Below are positions 18,410 to 27,392 of a DNA stretch of 64,000 nucleotides, piece after piece (within the stretch, counting starts at the first letter, position 1; each line of letters starts with the position of its first letter). The notes beneath the pieces were generated by a model. That model made no database searches and had not been told where the DNA came from. It worked only from the letters and a program-made list of their open reading frames with translations. A program made the translations under genes and the position numbers. The DNA comes from Rhizobium sp. Lineage in GTDB: Bacteria > Pseudomonadota > Alphaproteobacteria > Rhizobiales > Rhizobiaceae. The stretch lies in assembly GCA_002796995.1 (NCBI GenBank), contig PEKW01000003.1, positions 226,876-290,875 of the forward strand, written 5' to 3'.

Positions 18410-19693
18410 TCAGATCGGCGCGCCGGTGAACAGCCTGTCGCAGGCGTAGATGATACCCCCGGCATGGATCGACAGGGCGGCGCAAAGCCCGAAACCGGTC
18501 ATCAGCCGCTGCTGCTGGTTCATCGCCTCGAGTTCAAGCCGCGGCTTGACCTTGCGCGTGCGGATCAGGCTGAGGAGCGCGAAGACCGAAAGCCCGGCGA
18601 TCAGCGCCTGGGAAGAGAGACCGATGCGCCATCCGGTCCAGACGATCGCCGAGGTCACGGTGAAGGTGCCGAGCGTCTGCATCGGGCGTCCGGCAAACAG
18701 CTGGCGCAGAACCTGTCCACCGTCGAAGCGGTGCATCGGCAAGAGGTTGAGCAGGTTGAAGGCGGAGAGGATCAATAGCAGCAAGAGCACCGGCGCTGCC
18801 ATCCTGGAGGCGAGCAGCCCGTCGGAGACCGCCTCATGGGCACCGATCAGGATCGGCACGGCGAAGGCCGAGACGCCCGCCCCCATCAGCGCGCAGGTCG
18901 CCACCTCGAACCGGCTGGCATAGGGCCGCCCGCCGATCGCGATGCCGCCGAGCAGCGGCACGAAGATCATCCGCGTGTTGAGATGGCCGAAGGTGCGGAA
19001 CGCCACCATGTGGCCGAGTTCGTGAAAGACGATAACCAGCGTCAGGAAGACGGAGATCATCAGTCCGTTGCTGTTGAAGCCGAAGAAAGGCCAGAGCATC
19101 AGGGTCGAGAGCAGCGCCAGCACGGCCTGGCTCAACGGGTGTTCGAGCCGCCCGCGACCCGCCGGCTTGGTGCCGCCGAGATGCCGCTCGAGCGCTGCCA
19201 TCTCCCGGTGCAGCATCAGGTAGCGATAGAGCAGGAATCCGAGGCCACGATAGCTGTCGGTTTGTTCGATCGTCACGGACGAGCCCTCGGTCGCCGGGCC
19301 GATCCTGCGGACCTCGCGATAGCCCGACCAGAAATCCATGTCGAGCGCGCTGTCGGCGACGATCCGAAGTTCGCAGGAAAACTCGCCGTCCGCGGTTACC
19401 CCGGTCCGGTCGATCGCCAGCACGCGGATGATCGGCCGGCCGCTGCGGTCGGGATCGCGATAGCACAGTTCCAGCCGGTCCGGTTTGCCCTCGATCGGCT
19501 TCACCGAGGCGACGGCCGGATGCCAGTCGGCAAGCCCGCCGGCAGGACGGGTCATGTCCCACAATTCTTCCGGGCGCCTGTCCAGCCGCCGCCTCACCGA
19601 GATGGTTCGGGTGCCGAGCGGCGCGGCCATCAGCAGCCAGATCAGGCCGAGATTGACGCCGAGCAGGACGAAGGCGGAATGGAAGATCGTCAT
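18410..19693 (-). CDS. SRPBCC-domain / M50-like membrane metalloprotease fusion
   Basis: A 427-residue protein with one N-terminal membrane segment. Residues about 30-150 form a SRPBCC (START-like) domain (RPEELWDMTRPAGGLADWHP). About five membrane helices follow, with the zinc motif HELGH in VFHELGHMVAF and a downstream NLLPMHRFDGG that matches the site-2 protease Asp-Gly motif. This pattern is that of an M50 protease, so the predicted role is intramembrane proteolysis or a related process. The ATG at 19693 has a Shine-Dalgarno-like GGAAGGGAA ahead; a start 10 residues further upstream is also possible. Confidence 0.82.
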   Translation of the reverse strand: MTIFHSAFVLLGVNLGLIWLLMAAPLGTRTISVRRRLDRRPEELWDMTRPAGGLADWHPAVASVKPIEGKPDRLELCYRDPDRSGRPIIRVLAIDRTGVTADGEFSCELRIVADSALDMDFWSGYREVRRIGPATEGSSVTIEQTDSYRGLGFLLYRYLMLHREMAALERHLGGTKPAGRGRLEHPLSQAVLALLSTLMLWPFFGFNSNGLMISVFLTLVIVFHELGHMVAFRTFGHLNTRMIFVPLLGGIAIGGRPYASRFEVATCALMGAGVSAFAVPILIGAHEAVSDGLLASRMAAPVLLLLLILSAFNLLNLLPMHRFDGGQVLRQLFAGRPMQTLGTFTVTSAIVWTGWRIGLSSQALIAGLSVFALLSLIRTRKVKPRLELEAMNQQQRLMTGFGLCAALSIHAGGIIYACDRLFTGAPI

Positions 19694-19736
19694 CGCGTCA
19701 TTCCCTTCAGGAAGGCGTCGCACGGAGGACCGGTGA

Positions 19737-20447
19737 TCATGCCACCATCTCCCCGTCGAGGAAGAAGGAGTCCGGCACCTGCAGCCAGCGCCGCGGCGCT
19801 TCCGTCCGCGCCGGGGTGCGGCTGCGGAAGGACAGGACGGTCTCGATCAGGGGTTGCCAGTCGGGATGGCGGGCATGGACGGCGGTCTGGCGGTCAATCG
19901 CCTCGAGAATGGCGATCTTGGCCGGAAGAAGAGAAGCGCCCGGGACGAGCCGGTCGCGCAGGACCCGGTGCACATAGGCGATGTCGTCGGCACCGATCCC
20001 GCTGCGCAAGGCCCGGCTTGCGGCATAGGCGCCGCGGCCTTCCGCAAGCGCGATCCTGAGCTGGTCGAGCATCAGGGCGCGCAGCGACGGCGGTACGTGA
20101 CGGGCGATATCCATCATGTGAAGAACTGCCGCAAGTTCGAGTTCACCCTCGATGACGCCGTCGTTCGACAGCACGCGTTTCACCCACTCGACATTGATTT
20201 CGTCGAGCGAGCCTATGGGATAACAGTGGTCGACGACGAAGGCCGCCAGCTGCTCGACGAAATAGTCGGCCCATTCCGGGCACTTTTCGGGACAGCAGGT
20301 GTTGAGCGCCAGGAGCGTCACGACGTCGTCGGGAGTCCGGACGCCCTCCGGAAACGTATATCTCCGCAGCAGCAACAGGTCCTCCACGGACAATCTGGTC
20401 TTCCCGGCGACGACACATGCCGGAAAAGAGAGCCGAAACTCGCTCAT
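19737..20447 (-). CDS. Conserved hypothetical protein, 236 aa
   Basis: I do not recognise this family. It is a soluble, largely helical protein with no signal peptide. Two close cysteines (NTCCPEKCPEW) at residues 50-60 stand out as a possible metal or redox site. It is encoded 43 bp upstream of the SRPBCC-M50 gene on the same strand and could be cotranscribed with it. Codon use matches the neighbours. Confidence 0.7.
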   Translation of the reverse strand: MSEFRLSFPACVVAGKTRLSVEDLLLLRRYTFPEGVRTPDDVVTLLALNTCCPEKCPEWADYFVEQLAAFVVDHCYPIGSLDEINVEWVKRVLSNDGVIEGELELAAVLHMMDIARHVPPSLRALMLDQLRIALAEGRGAYAASRALRSGIGADDIAYVHRVLRDRLVPGASLLPAKIAILEAIDRQTAVHARHPDWQPLIETVLSFRSRTPARTEAPRRWLQVPDSFFLDGEMVA

Positions 20448-20546
20448 CTTTCTATCCCTGTTTCATCATGAAACTGGGCAGACCATAGCAAGGCAAACCT
20501 TGCGTTTCCGCCAAGGGAAGGGGTTAGCGAGTGCTTGAGCGGAATG

Positions 20547-21479
20547 CTAAACTTGGCGCCTTTCGGCGGCGCGGCGCTGTTCCCGCCACAGAATGAACAG
20601 GCCCGAGCCGACGATGATCAGGATGCCGACCCATTTCGATACAGTGGGGAAGTCGTCGAACAGGGCATACCCCAAAATGGTCGCTGCGATGATTTCAAAA
20701 TACTGGAAGGGCGCCAGCACCGAGAGCGGCGCCATGCGGAAGGCACGCACGACGATGAGATGGGCGTAGCCGGAAATCGAGCCGAGAATCACCAGCAGGG
20801 TGAGCGCCAGCCAGGACGTGGGAAGCGAGATGGCGAAGTCTTCCTGTCCCATCGCATTGCCGCCCACGAGCACCGCCCCCATGAACAGCGTGCCGCCGAT
20901 CCCGGCCATGGTCTGCATGGTCACCGGCGCGTCGGCCTCGCCGATGGCGCGGTTGAGGAACATGTAGAGCGCATAGAGGAAGGCGCAGGCGACCGGCAGC
21001 AGTGAGGTGAGGCCGAAGACGGCATAGCTCGGCTGGATGACGATCATCGCCCCGCCGAAGCCGACCACGATCGCCAGCCATCGCCGCCAGCCGACCTTCT
21101 CGCCGAGGAAGACCGCCGAAAGCGCCGTCAGGATGAAGGGCTCGACGAAGTAGATGGCGAAGACGTCGGCGAGCGGCATGTATTTGACCGCGGTGAAGAA
21201 CATCAGGCTGGCCGCCCCGTGCAGCACGCCGCGCAGCAGGTTGAGCCCCGGCCGCTTGGCCGAAAGCGCGCTCCAGCCGTTCATGGCGAGCAGGAAGGGC
21301 AGGATGCAGACCAGCTGGAAGAAGAAACGGTAGAAATTCACCTGGCCGGGCGACATGCCCTCGACATTCGCCATGTATTTGGCGATCGCGTCCATGAACG
21401 GCAGCACCATCATGCAGCCGGCCATCAGGACCATGCCCTTGATCGTCGTGTCGGTGCCCGAGGGGCGGTTGTCGGGCAT
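20547..21479 (-). CDS. DMT-superfamily transporter (EamA domains)
   Basis: A 310-residue membrane protein with about ten hydrophobic helices arranged as two EamA repeats, the second ending ILGYALFDDFPTVSKWVGILIIVGSG. The ATG at 21479 (MPDNRPSGTD) is chosen; the 66 residues of open frame upstream are Arg-rich and overlap the end of lipB in a shadow frame. It is probably a metabolite exporter. The substrate cannot be inferred. Confidence 0.88.
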   Translation of the reverse strand: MPDNRPSGTDTTIKGMVLMAGCMMVLPFMDAIAKYMANVEGMSPGQVNFYRFFFQLVCILPFLLAMNGWSALSAKRPGLNLLRGVLHGAASLMFFTAVKYMPLADVFAIYFVEPFILTALSAVFLGEKVGWRRWLAIVVGFGGAMIVIQPSYAVFGLTSLLPVACAFLYALYMFLNRAIGEADAPVTMQTMAGIGGTLFMGAVLVGGNAMGQEDFAISLPTSWLALTLLVILGSISGYAHLIVVRAFRMAPLSVLAPFQYFEIIAATILGYALFDDFPTVSKWVGILIIVGSGLFILWREQRRAAERRQV

Positions 21480-21576
21480 GGCTGTCGGCCTCGTTAAAGC
21501 ACTCACCAAGCACTTGTGCGAGAGTCGTTCAAGCCCGATCGAAGCGAGCGCGGTACGGCGCGGCTCGGGGAGGCCG

Positions 21577-22329
21577 CTAGGCGTCCGCCGGCGACGTTTC
21601 CGTCTCGGCGGGCAGCGCTTCGCGCACGGTCGGCCCGAAGATCTCCTCGAAGGCTTCGCGAAGCCGGATGTCGACATCGGCCATCATCACCAGCTGGCCG
21701 AGATCGACGAGGCTGGTAACCCCATAGGCGCTGATGCCACAGGGCACGATCCCGGAAAAATGCGAGAGGTCCGGATCGACATTGATCGACAGGCCGTGGA
21801 AGCTCACCCAGCGGCGCAGCCGGATCCCGAGCGCGGCAATCTTGTCTTCCGCCATCGAGCCGTCGGCGAGCGCCGGCTTTTCCGGGCGGCGCACCCAGAC
21901 GCCGACCCGGTCCTCGCGCCGCTCGCCCTTGACGTTCATCTTCTCGAGCGTGCGGATCACCACCTCTTCGAGCGACGCCACATAGGCGCGCACGTCCTGG
22001 CGGCGGCGCTTGAGGTCGAGCATGACATAGGCCACCCGCTGGCCGGGACCGTGATAGGTGTATTCGCCGCCGCGACCGGTGGAAAACACGGGGAATCGGT
22101 CCGGCTCGATCAGGTCCGCGGAATCGGCGCTGGTGCCGGCGGTATAGAGCGGCGGATGTTCGAGCAGCCAGACCAGTTCGTCCGCCTGGCCATCGGCGAT
22201 CGCTGCGACCTGGCGCTCCATTTCGGCCACCGCTTCCTCATAGGGAACGAGACCTTCGGAGATGTGCCAGCGCACCGGCGGCGAGCCGGGTGAGGCGAAC
22301 ATTTCGGTGGAAAGGTCGGTGCGTTGCAT
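21577..22329 (-). CDS. lipB: Octanoyltransferase LipB
   Basis: A 250-residue lipoyl(octanoyl) transferase that moves octanoyl from acyl carrier protein to lipoyl domains. Family motifs are [12 protein letters not shown] at 87-98, the catalytic Lys163 ([10 protein letters not shown]) and the catalytic Cys197 in SGIVPCGIS. The length agrees with alphaproteobacterial LipB. It is transcribed away from the tRNA-Leu gene. Confidence 0.95.
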   Translation of the reverse strand: MQRTDLSTEMFASPGSPPVRWHISEGLVPYEEAVAEMERQVAAIADGQADELVWLLEHPPLYTAGTSADSADLIEPDRFPVFSTGRGGEYTYHGPGQRVAYVMLDLKRRRQDVRAYVASLEEVVIRTLEKMNVKGERREDRVGVWVRRPEKPALADGSMAEDKIAALGIRLRRWVSFHGLSINVDPDLSHFSGIVPCGISAYGVTSLVDLGQLVMMADVDIRLREAFEEIFGPTVREALPAETETSPADA

Positions 22330-22519
22330 CGGGAAAAGCCCTCATTTTCCCTCTACTTGGCAAGAAAGCCCATGGACTTCAAGGGCTGCGCCGCCACGCC
22401 CGGCGGGCACGCGCAACGGCCCGTCCGGGAAAACTCAAAAAACTGTCATCTTGGCCTTGTGCACCCTGAGTGCTTTTGCTACATGCAGCCCCGCCGGAGC
22501 AATTCGGCGCTACCAAGAT

Positions 22520-22604
22520 GCGGTCGTGGCGGAATTGGTAGACGCGCAGCGTTGAGGTCGCTGTGTCGCAAGACGTGGAAGTTCGAGTCTTCTCGACCGC
22601 ACCA
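22520..22604 (+). tRNA. tRNA-Leu (anticodon GAG)
   Basis: An 85-nt class II tRNA with a perfect acceptor stem (GCGGTCG paired with CGACCGC), an anticodon loop TTGAGGT giving GAG, a long variable arm and a T arm containing GTTCGAGTC, and an encoded CCA. A terminator-like hairpin follows at 22627-22657. Confidence 0.97.
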
Positions 22605-22626
22605 TTCTTCCTTCGGGAAGAATACG

Positions 22627-22657
22627 AAAGCCGGCTCGCCGAAAGGCAGCCGGCTTT
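22627..22657. terminator. Bidirectional stem-loop between tRNA-Leu and BON gene
   Basis: AAAGCCGGCT at 22627-22636 pairs perfectly with AGCCGGCTTT at 22648-22657, and both strands carry short T-runs at the stem edge. It lies between the rightward tRNA-Leu and the leftward BON-domain gene, so it can serve both. Confidence 0.75.
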
Positions 22658-22688
22658 GTCGTTTCCGGATCTCGCTTCAATCCGCTGA

Positions 22689-23198
22689 TCAGTCCGCATC
22701 GCCCGGAATATGCGTATCGACGCCCATGGTGGTGATCATGTTGCGCACGGCTGAAACGCCGCTGACTGCGACCACCCGAAGCTCGATCATGCGCCGCTCT
22801 TCGGCTGTATCAACGGCGCCCCGCAGGGTGACGACACGGCCGTCGGCGTGAATGTCGAGGGCGTTCAGAAGCAGGTCGGGCAGATCTTCGAGCGCTGCCG
22901 CCACATCGGCCTCGAGTTGGTCGCTGTTCTCGCGGTGGTCGGTCTCCGGCAGCACTGGAGAGGAGAGCGGCTTCTGTCCGCCGTCGGCGGCCACATTGGT
23001 GACTCGGTAGCCGCCATTACGCTCGCGGTCGAAATTGGCCCCGCTCTCGCCATAGGCGCCGTTGCCGACCGGTCGCGACGCAGCCCCCGCGCCGTCGTCA
23101 TAGGGCCAGCCGTTCTCGATGTCGCGCTGTTCGAAGTCGCGGTAGTCCTCTTCGCGGCTGAGGTCCTTCTTGATGTCCGTCCCGTCGGCGATGGCCAT
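22689..23198 (-). CDS. BON-domain protein
   Basis: A 169-residue protein without an obvious signal peptide. The first 95 residues are acidic and low-complexity. The C-terminal 70 residues form a BON domain (HADGRVVTLRGAVDTAEER, then VSGVSAVRNM). BON domains occur in osmotically regulated envelope proteins and are thought to bind phospholipid. The cytosolic look of this version leaves its location uncertain. Confidence 0.8.
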   Translation of the reverse strand: MAIADGTDIKKDLSREEDYRDFEQRDIENGWPYDDGAGAASRPVGNGAYGESGANFDRERNGGYRVTNVAADGGQKPLSSPVLPETDHRENSDQLEADVAAALEDLPDLLLNALDIHADGRVVTLRGAVDTAEERRMIELRVVAVSGVSAVRNMITTMGVDTHIPGDAD

Positions 23199-23276
23199 GA
23201 TGTCTGCTCCTTCATGTCTGTGTGAGGTGGAAACGCATGAAGGGCGTCTTGGTTCGGTCCGGCGCGCATGCAGCTG

Positions 23277-23804
23277 CTACTTGCCGCTCTTTTCCCATTT
23301 GCGGACCAGCCGGTCGCGCTTCAGCTTCGACAGGCGCTGCAGCCAGAACAGGCCGTCCAGCTGGTCGATTTCGTGCTGCATGCATATCGCCGGAAAACCC
23401 TCCAGCCGCTCCTCGTGCACGATCCCGTCGAGATCGCGGTAGCGGATGTCGACGGCGCGCGGCCGGGTCACGGTCTCGGTGGCGCCGGGCATCGAGACGC
23501 TGCCTTCGGTGTGTTCCATCGTCTCCGGCGAGGACCACAGGATTTCCGGATTGGCATAGGAGCGCCGGCCGCCGATCTCCGGCAGGTCGAGCACCACGAG
23601 GCGCAGCGTGACCCCGATATGGGCGGCGGTGATTCCGACGCCGGGCGCTGCCCGCATCGTGTCATAGAGATCATCGGCAAGAGCGCGTAGATCGGTGTCG
23701 AAGGCCTCGACGGGCAGGCAGGCGCGCCTGAGGGCTGGATCGGGAAAACGGATGATCGGACGAACGCTCACGGGGACCTCTTCGGCGGCGGACGGGTCTG
23801 GCAA
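23277..23804 (-). CDS. Peptide deformylase-like protein with lost metal ligands
   Basis: A 175-residue protein with the full peptide deformylase fold signature. Motif 1 is GVGITAAHIG at 55-64, where GVGLAAPQIG is usual. In motif 2 the normal EGCLS reads EGSVS, so the metal-binding Cys is Ser102. In motif 3 the normal HExDH reads HEIDQ, so the second metal-binding His is Gln148; His144 and Glu145 remain. With two of three ligands gone it is unlikely to deformylate peptides by the usual metal mechanism. It may be a non-catalytic or altered-function paralogue; a canonical def would be elsewhere. Confidence 0.85.
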   Translation of the reverse strand: MPDPSAAEEVPVSVRPIIRFPDPALRRACLPVEAFDTDLRALADDLYDTMRAAPGVGITAAHIGVTLRLVVLDLPEIGGRRSYANPEILWSSPETMEHTEGSVSMPGATETVTRPRAVDIRYRDLDGIVHEERLEGFPAICMQHEIDQLDGLFWLQRLSKLKRDRLVRKWEKSGK

Positions 23805-23979
23805 AGCGGTGGCGCAATCGAGGCTGGACCCCGCTTCGCCAATAGGTTAGCAGGAAGCCTCGGCAATTGCATATCGCCCCGTTCGCTGTGCTGGGCAGTT
23901 GTTGACAATGCGTTTTCCCCAGCCATTCTCCTTGGCGGCGGGAAGCTGGGCAGTGATTTGATTTGGCGAGGGCGCGAGC

Positions 23980-25398
23980 ATGACCGAGACCGGCGAAGAC
24001 ATCCGCGTTCGCGTCGTCCAGGACGAAGCCCCGGAAGACATCTATGCCGAAAACGGCTCGATCCGCACCGACTTCCTGGCCATGGTCGGGGCGGCGATCG
24101 CCGACCGTGACCTGCTGTTCCTGCGCCAGCGCGTCGCGCGGCTGCACGAATCGGAACTCGGTGACCTGATCGAGGCCATCCAGCCGGACCAGCGCATCGC
24201 GCTCGTGCGTCTGCTGGGCGACGATTTCGACATGACGGCGCTGACCGAGGTGGACGAGGCGATCCGCCTGCAGATCGTCCAGCATCTGCCCAACGCCCAG
24301 ATCGCCGCTGCGATCGGCGAGCTCGATTCCGACGACGCCGTCTACATTCTCGAGGACCTCGACCACGAGGACCGAGAAGAGATCCTCTCGCAGCTGCCCT
24401 TCACCGAGCGGGTGCGTCTGCGCCGCGCGCTGGACTATCCGGAAAGCTCGGCCGGTCGCCGCATGCAGACCGAATTCGTCGCGGTGCCGCCGTTCTGGAC
24501 GGTCGGCCAGACGATCGACTACATGCGCGACGAGGAAGACCTGCCGGAGAGCTTTACCCAGATCTTCGTCATCGATCCGACGTTCAAGCTGCTCGGCACC
24601 ATCGATCTCGACCGTATCCTGCGCACCAAGCGCCAGGAGAAGATCGAATCGATCATGCGCGAGACCAGCCATGCCATCCCGGCCGAGATGGACCAGGAAG
24701 AGGCGGCCCAGCTGTTCGAGCAGTACGACCTTCTGTCGGCCGCCGTCGTCGACGAGAACGAGCGCCTGGTCGGCGTGCTGACCATCGACGACGTGGTCGA
24801 CGTGATCCAGGAAGAGGCCGAGGAAGACTTGATGCGCCTCGGCGGCGTCGGCGACGAAGAACTGTCGGACAGCGTCATGGAAACCTCGCGCTCGCGCGTG
24901 CCGTGGCTGGCGGTCAATCTCTTCACCGCCTTCTGGTCGGCCTCCGTCATCTCGCTGTTCGAGGCGACGATTGAGCAGGTCGTGGCGCTCGCCATCCTGA
25001 TGCCGATCGTGGCGGGCATGGGCGGCAATGCCGGCTCGCAGACCATGACCGTGACCGTGCGCGCTCTGGCCACGCGCAACCTCGACATCCACAATGCCTG
25101 GCGGGTCGCCCGGCGCGAGGCCGGCGTCGGCCTGATCAACGGCGTGCTGTTCGGCTGCCTGGTCGGCTTGGTGGCCGGCTTCTGGTTCCAGGACGTGTCG
25201 ATCGGCGGGCTGATCACCACCGCCATGCTGATCAACATGTTCGCCGCCGCCATGGCCGGCATCATGATCCCGCTTCTGCTGAACAAGGCAGGCGCCGACC
25301 CGGCCGTCTCCTCGGCGGTCTTCGTCACCGCGATCACTGACACGACAGGGTTTTTCAGCTTCCTCGGTCTCGCCACCTGGTGGTTCATGACAGGCTGA
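23980..25398 (+). CDS. mgtE: Magnesium transporter MgtE
   Basis: A 472-residue protein with the MgtE order: an N-terminal helical domain, two CBS domains (about 150-270, e.g. FVIDPTFKLLGTIDL and VDENERLVGVLTIDD), a plug helix and about five membrane helices with the pore motif PIVAGMGGNAGSQ. The CBS and N domains normally sense intracellular Mg2+ and close the channel. The length is slightly above typical MgtE (about 450). Confidence 0.93.
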   Translation: MTETGEDIRVRVVQDEAPEDIYAENGSIRTDFLAMVGAAIADRDLLFLRQRVARLHESELGDLIEAIQPDQRIALVRLLGDDFDMTALTEVDEAIRLQIVQHLPNAQIAAAIGELDSDDAVYILEDLDHEDREEILSQLPFTERVRLRRALDYPESSAGRRMQTEFVAVPPFWTVGQTIDYMRDEEDLPESFTQIFVIDPTFKLLGTIDLDRILRTKRQEKIESIMRETSHAIPAEMDQEEAAQLFEQYDLLSAAVVDENERLVGVLTIDDVVDVIQEEAEEDLMRLGGVGDEELSDSVMETSRSRVPWLAVNLFTAFWSASVISLFEATIEQVVALAILMPIVAGMGGNAGSQTMTVTVRALATRNLDIHNAWRVARREAGVGLINGVLFGCLVGLVAGFWFQDVSIGGLITTAMLINMFAAAMAGIMIPLLLNKAGADPAVSSAVFVTAITDTTGFFSFLGLATWWFMTG

Positions 25399-25409
25399 AG
25401 CGCAAAAAA

Positions 25410-25437
25410 TTGACTTATACGTAAAAGTCAATATTAT
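25410..25437 (+). promoter_or_regulatory. Promoter with palindromic operator of the MerR gene
   Basis: A 22-bp near-perfect palindrome runs from 25410 to 25431 (TTGACTTATAC/GTAAAAGTCAA). Its left end provides a -35 (TTGACT), and TATTAT at 25432-25437 can serve as -10. The overlap of the operator with the promoter spacer and its place 34 bp upstream of the GTG start argue for autoregulation by the MerR protein. Palindromes with a central TACGTAAA are known for LiuR-type MerR regulators of branched-chain amino acid degradation; the match here is partial. Confidence 0.6.
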
Positions 25438-25465
25438 ACCGTTTCCCTAATGAATCGGAACGGTT

Positions 25466-25852
25466 GTGAAGAAGTATTACAGTATAACTGAACTGACGCG
25501 CGAATTTGGAGTGTCGACCCGCACGCTTCGCTTCTACGAAGACGAGGGTCTGCTCCATCCGGAGCGTCGTGGCCGCACGCGCCTCTATCGTGCCGCCGAC
25601 CGGCATCTGCTGCAGGAAATCCTGCGCGGCCGGCGGATCGGGTTTACCGTAGCCGAAATCCGCGAAATTATCCACGTCTATAAGGAGCCGCCGGGCGAGA
25701 TCGGCCAGCTCAAGCTGATGATGAAGAAGATCGACGAGAAGCGCGACGAGCTTCGCCAGAAGCGCCGCGACATCGATGAGACGCTGGCCGAACTCGACAA
25801 TGCCGAGGAAACCTGCCTGACGCGCATGGTGGAAATCGGCGTCGGAACCTGA
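25466..25852 (+). CDS. MerR-family transcriptional regulator
   Basis: A 128-residue regulator starting at GTG 25466. It has an N-terminal winged HTH (YSITELTREFGVSTRTLRFY, residues 5-24), a second helix pair (GRTRLYRAADRHLL) and a dimerisation coiled coil (about 75-115). Only one cysteine (ETCLTR) is near the C-terminus, so it is not a typical metal or redox sensor. The subgroup resembles regulators of acyl-CoA or amino-acid catabolism, but no catabolic gene is adjacent. Confidence 0.9.
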   Translation: MKKYYSITELTREFGVSTRTLRFYEDEGLLHPERRGRTRLYRAADRHLLQEILRGRRIGFTVAEIREIIHVYKEPPGEIGQLKLMMKKIDEKRDELRQKRRDIDETLAELDNAEETCLTRMVEIGVGT

Positions 25853-25867
25853 TCCGGCGGAGTATCG

Positions 25868-26344
25868 TCAGAGCCAGCGCCGGGTGCGCTGGCAATATTG
25901 CTCGAAATCGATCCCGAACCGCGCCAGAAGATGCATCTCCTCCTTGCGGATGGCGATGAAGGTCGTGACGATCGCCGCGGCGAGGGCGGCGACGAAGAAC
26001 CAGGCATTGCCGGTGAGAAAGCCGATCGCCACGGTGATCAGCGTATAGCCGAGATAGATCGGGTTGCGGCTGTAGCGGAACGGTCCGCAGGTCACGAGCC
26101 TCAGCGCGCCGCGATGCGGCATCACCGTCGTGCGGTATTCCACCAGCGTCTTGATCGCCCACATGTCGAGGAACAGCGCGACGGCGACGAGCAGTCCGCC
26201 GATCGTATAGAACAGATAACCGTTCGGCATCACCGAGGGCAGAATTCCGATGAACCGGTCGGCCAAAAGGGCGAAGAGAATGGCCAGGCCGTAGAGAACG
26301 GGCGGCCAGGGAAAGCTCAGCGGCTTCAATCTATAGGCATTCAT
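25868..26344 (-). CDS. Isoprenylcysteine carboxyl methyltransferase-like membrane protein
   Basis: A 158-residue protein with about four membrane helices and the ICMT/PEMT signature LVTCGPFRYSRNPIYLGY followed by RKEEMHLLARFGIDFEQY. Bacterial members are membrane methyltransferases or homologues of undefined substrate. It is encoded 12 bp downstream of the DUF1624 gene on the same strand. Confidence 0.88.
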   Translation of the reverse strand: MNAYRLKPLSFPWPPVLYGLAILFALLADRFIGILPSVMPNGYLFYTIGGLLVAVALFLDMWAIKTLVEYRTTVMPHRGALRLVTCGPFRYSRNPIYLGYTLITVAIGFLTGNAWFFVAALAAAIVTTFIAIRKEEMHLLARFGIDFEQYCQRTRRWL

Positions 26345-26356
26345 GGTCAGGTCCTG

Positions 26357-27328
26357 TCATTGACTGATGGCCGAACATTCACGCGCAAGCTCTACGATCC
26401 GCTCATCCTTGTCCGGCAAGATTGCGCCAGACTGGAGGGGTGCGAGAAGCGACTGCTGCTGCAGCCGGTCGAGCGTGCAGGCACAGAAGCGGTTGCAGAT
26501 CGCCGCCGGTGAGCCTTCGGCCAGGCAAGCGTTTTCACAGCTCGCCAGATAGGACTGTATAGGATCAGGTTTTTGTGGCGGTGCTATGATCGAGGTCATA
26601 TAGACCACCGCTATCAGCACCGGCTGGTGCAGAAGATAGACGATCAGGCTGTGGTGTCCCGCCAGCCGCAGCCATCCCGGTCCGCCCGGAATTTGCGCGA
26701 GGCGCGTAAGCCAGCCGCGCGACAGCGCCAGCCGCGCCACGGCGATGCCGATCAGCAGCGCGCCGATCCACGGCAGCAGAGGCACATAGTCGTTCGAGCG
26801 AGGCAGGTGCTGCGACAGGCCGACGAACAGAAGCGCCGGGGCGTCGAAGATCTCCGAACGATAGAGGTTGGGCAGGGCGATCGCGGCGGCGGCCGCGGCC
26901 AGCGTGACGAGCGGCGGCAGGCGCACGAAGGCAAGCCCGATCAGGCTACCCGCGGCGATCGCATGCAGGATGCCGAAGAAGATCATGCCCTCCGGCACGG
27001 CGATCGCGGTCGCAATGGTGATGGCGAGCGCAGCGGCGACGATGACCGCCAGCCGCTTGGCGAAGGACCGCGCCCGGATCGCCGGATAATGCGCCAGCAC
27101 GAGGCTGAAGCCGGCGAGGAAGAGGAAGCTGGAGGCGATGCCGCGGGCGTAGATCTTCAGCCAGCCTTGGGTCGCCGTGCCCGGTTCCAGATAGCCGAAG
27201 AACTCGAAATCCCAGGTGAAATGATAGGTCGCCATGGCGATGAGGGCGAGGCCGCGCGCCGCATCGAGCGCTTCGATCCGCCGGGGCGCCGCCGCCAAGG
27301 TCTCGCTTCTTTCCAGATCAGCGGTCAC
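26357..27328 (-). CDS. DUF1624 (heparan-alpha-glucosaminide acetyltransferase-like) membrane protein with Cys-rich tail
   Basis: A 323-residue polytopic protein. RRIEALDAARGLALIAMATYH near the N-terminus and GHHSLIVYLLHQP near residue 240 are hallmarks of the DUF1624 / HGSNAT acyltransferase group, which move acyl groups across membranes. After the last helix a soluble tail of about 65 residues carries six cysteines between about residues 270 and 290 (CENAC, CNRFCAC pattern). That tail is likely periplasmic or cytoplasmic and disulphide- or metal-bound. Confidence 0.83.
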   Translation of the reverse strand: MTADLERSETLAAAPRRIEALDAARGLALIAMATYHFTWDFEFFGYLEPGTATQGWLKIYARGIASSFLFLAGFSLVLAHYPAIRARSFAKRLAVIVAAALAITIATAIAVPEGMIFFGILHAIAAGSLIGLAFVRLPPLVTLAAAAAAIALPNLYRSEIFDAPALLFVGLSQHLPRSNDYVPLLPWIGALLIGIAVARLALSRGWLTRLAQIPGGPGWLRLAGHHSLIVYLLHQPVLIAVVYMTSIIAPPQKPDPIQSYLASCENACLAEGSPAAICNRFCACTLDRLQQQSLLAPLQSGAILPDKDERIVELARECSAISQ

Positions 27329-27392
27329 GCGCCGTCCTTCCCTCTTGCCGTCTCGTTCTGCGCCCCTGCCAGACCGCGCAAACGTGACCGTT

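Noticed and set aside
23671..25431. 586-aa open frame on the minus strand
   Set aside because: Antisense to mgtE; no motifs, His/Asp/Arg-rich shadow.
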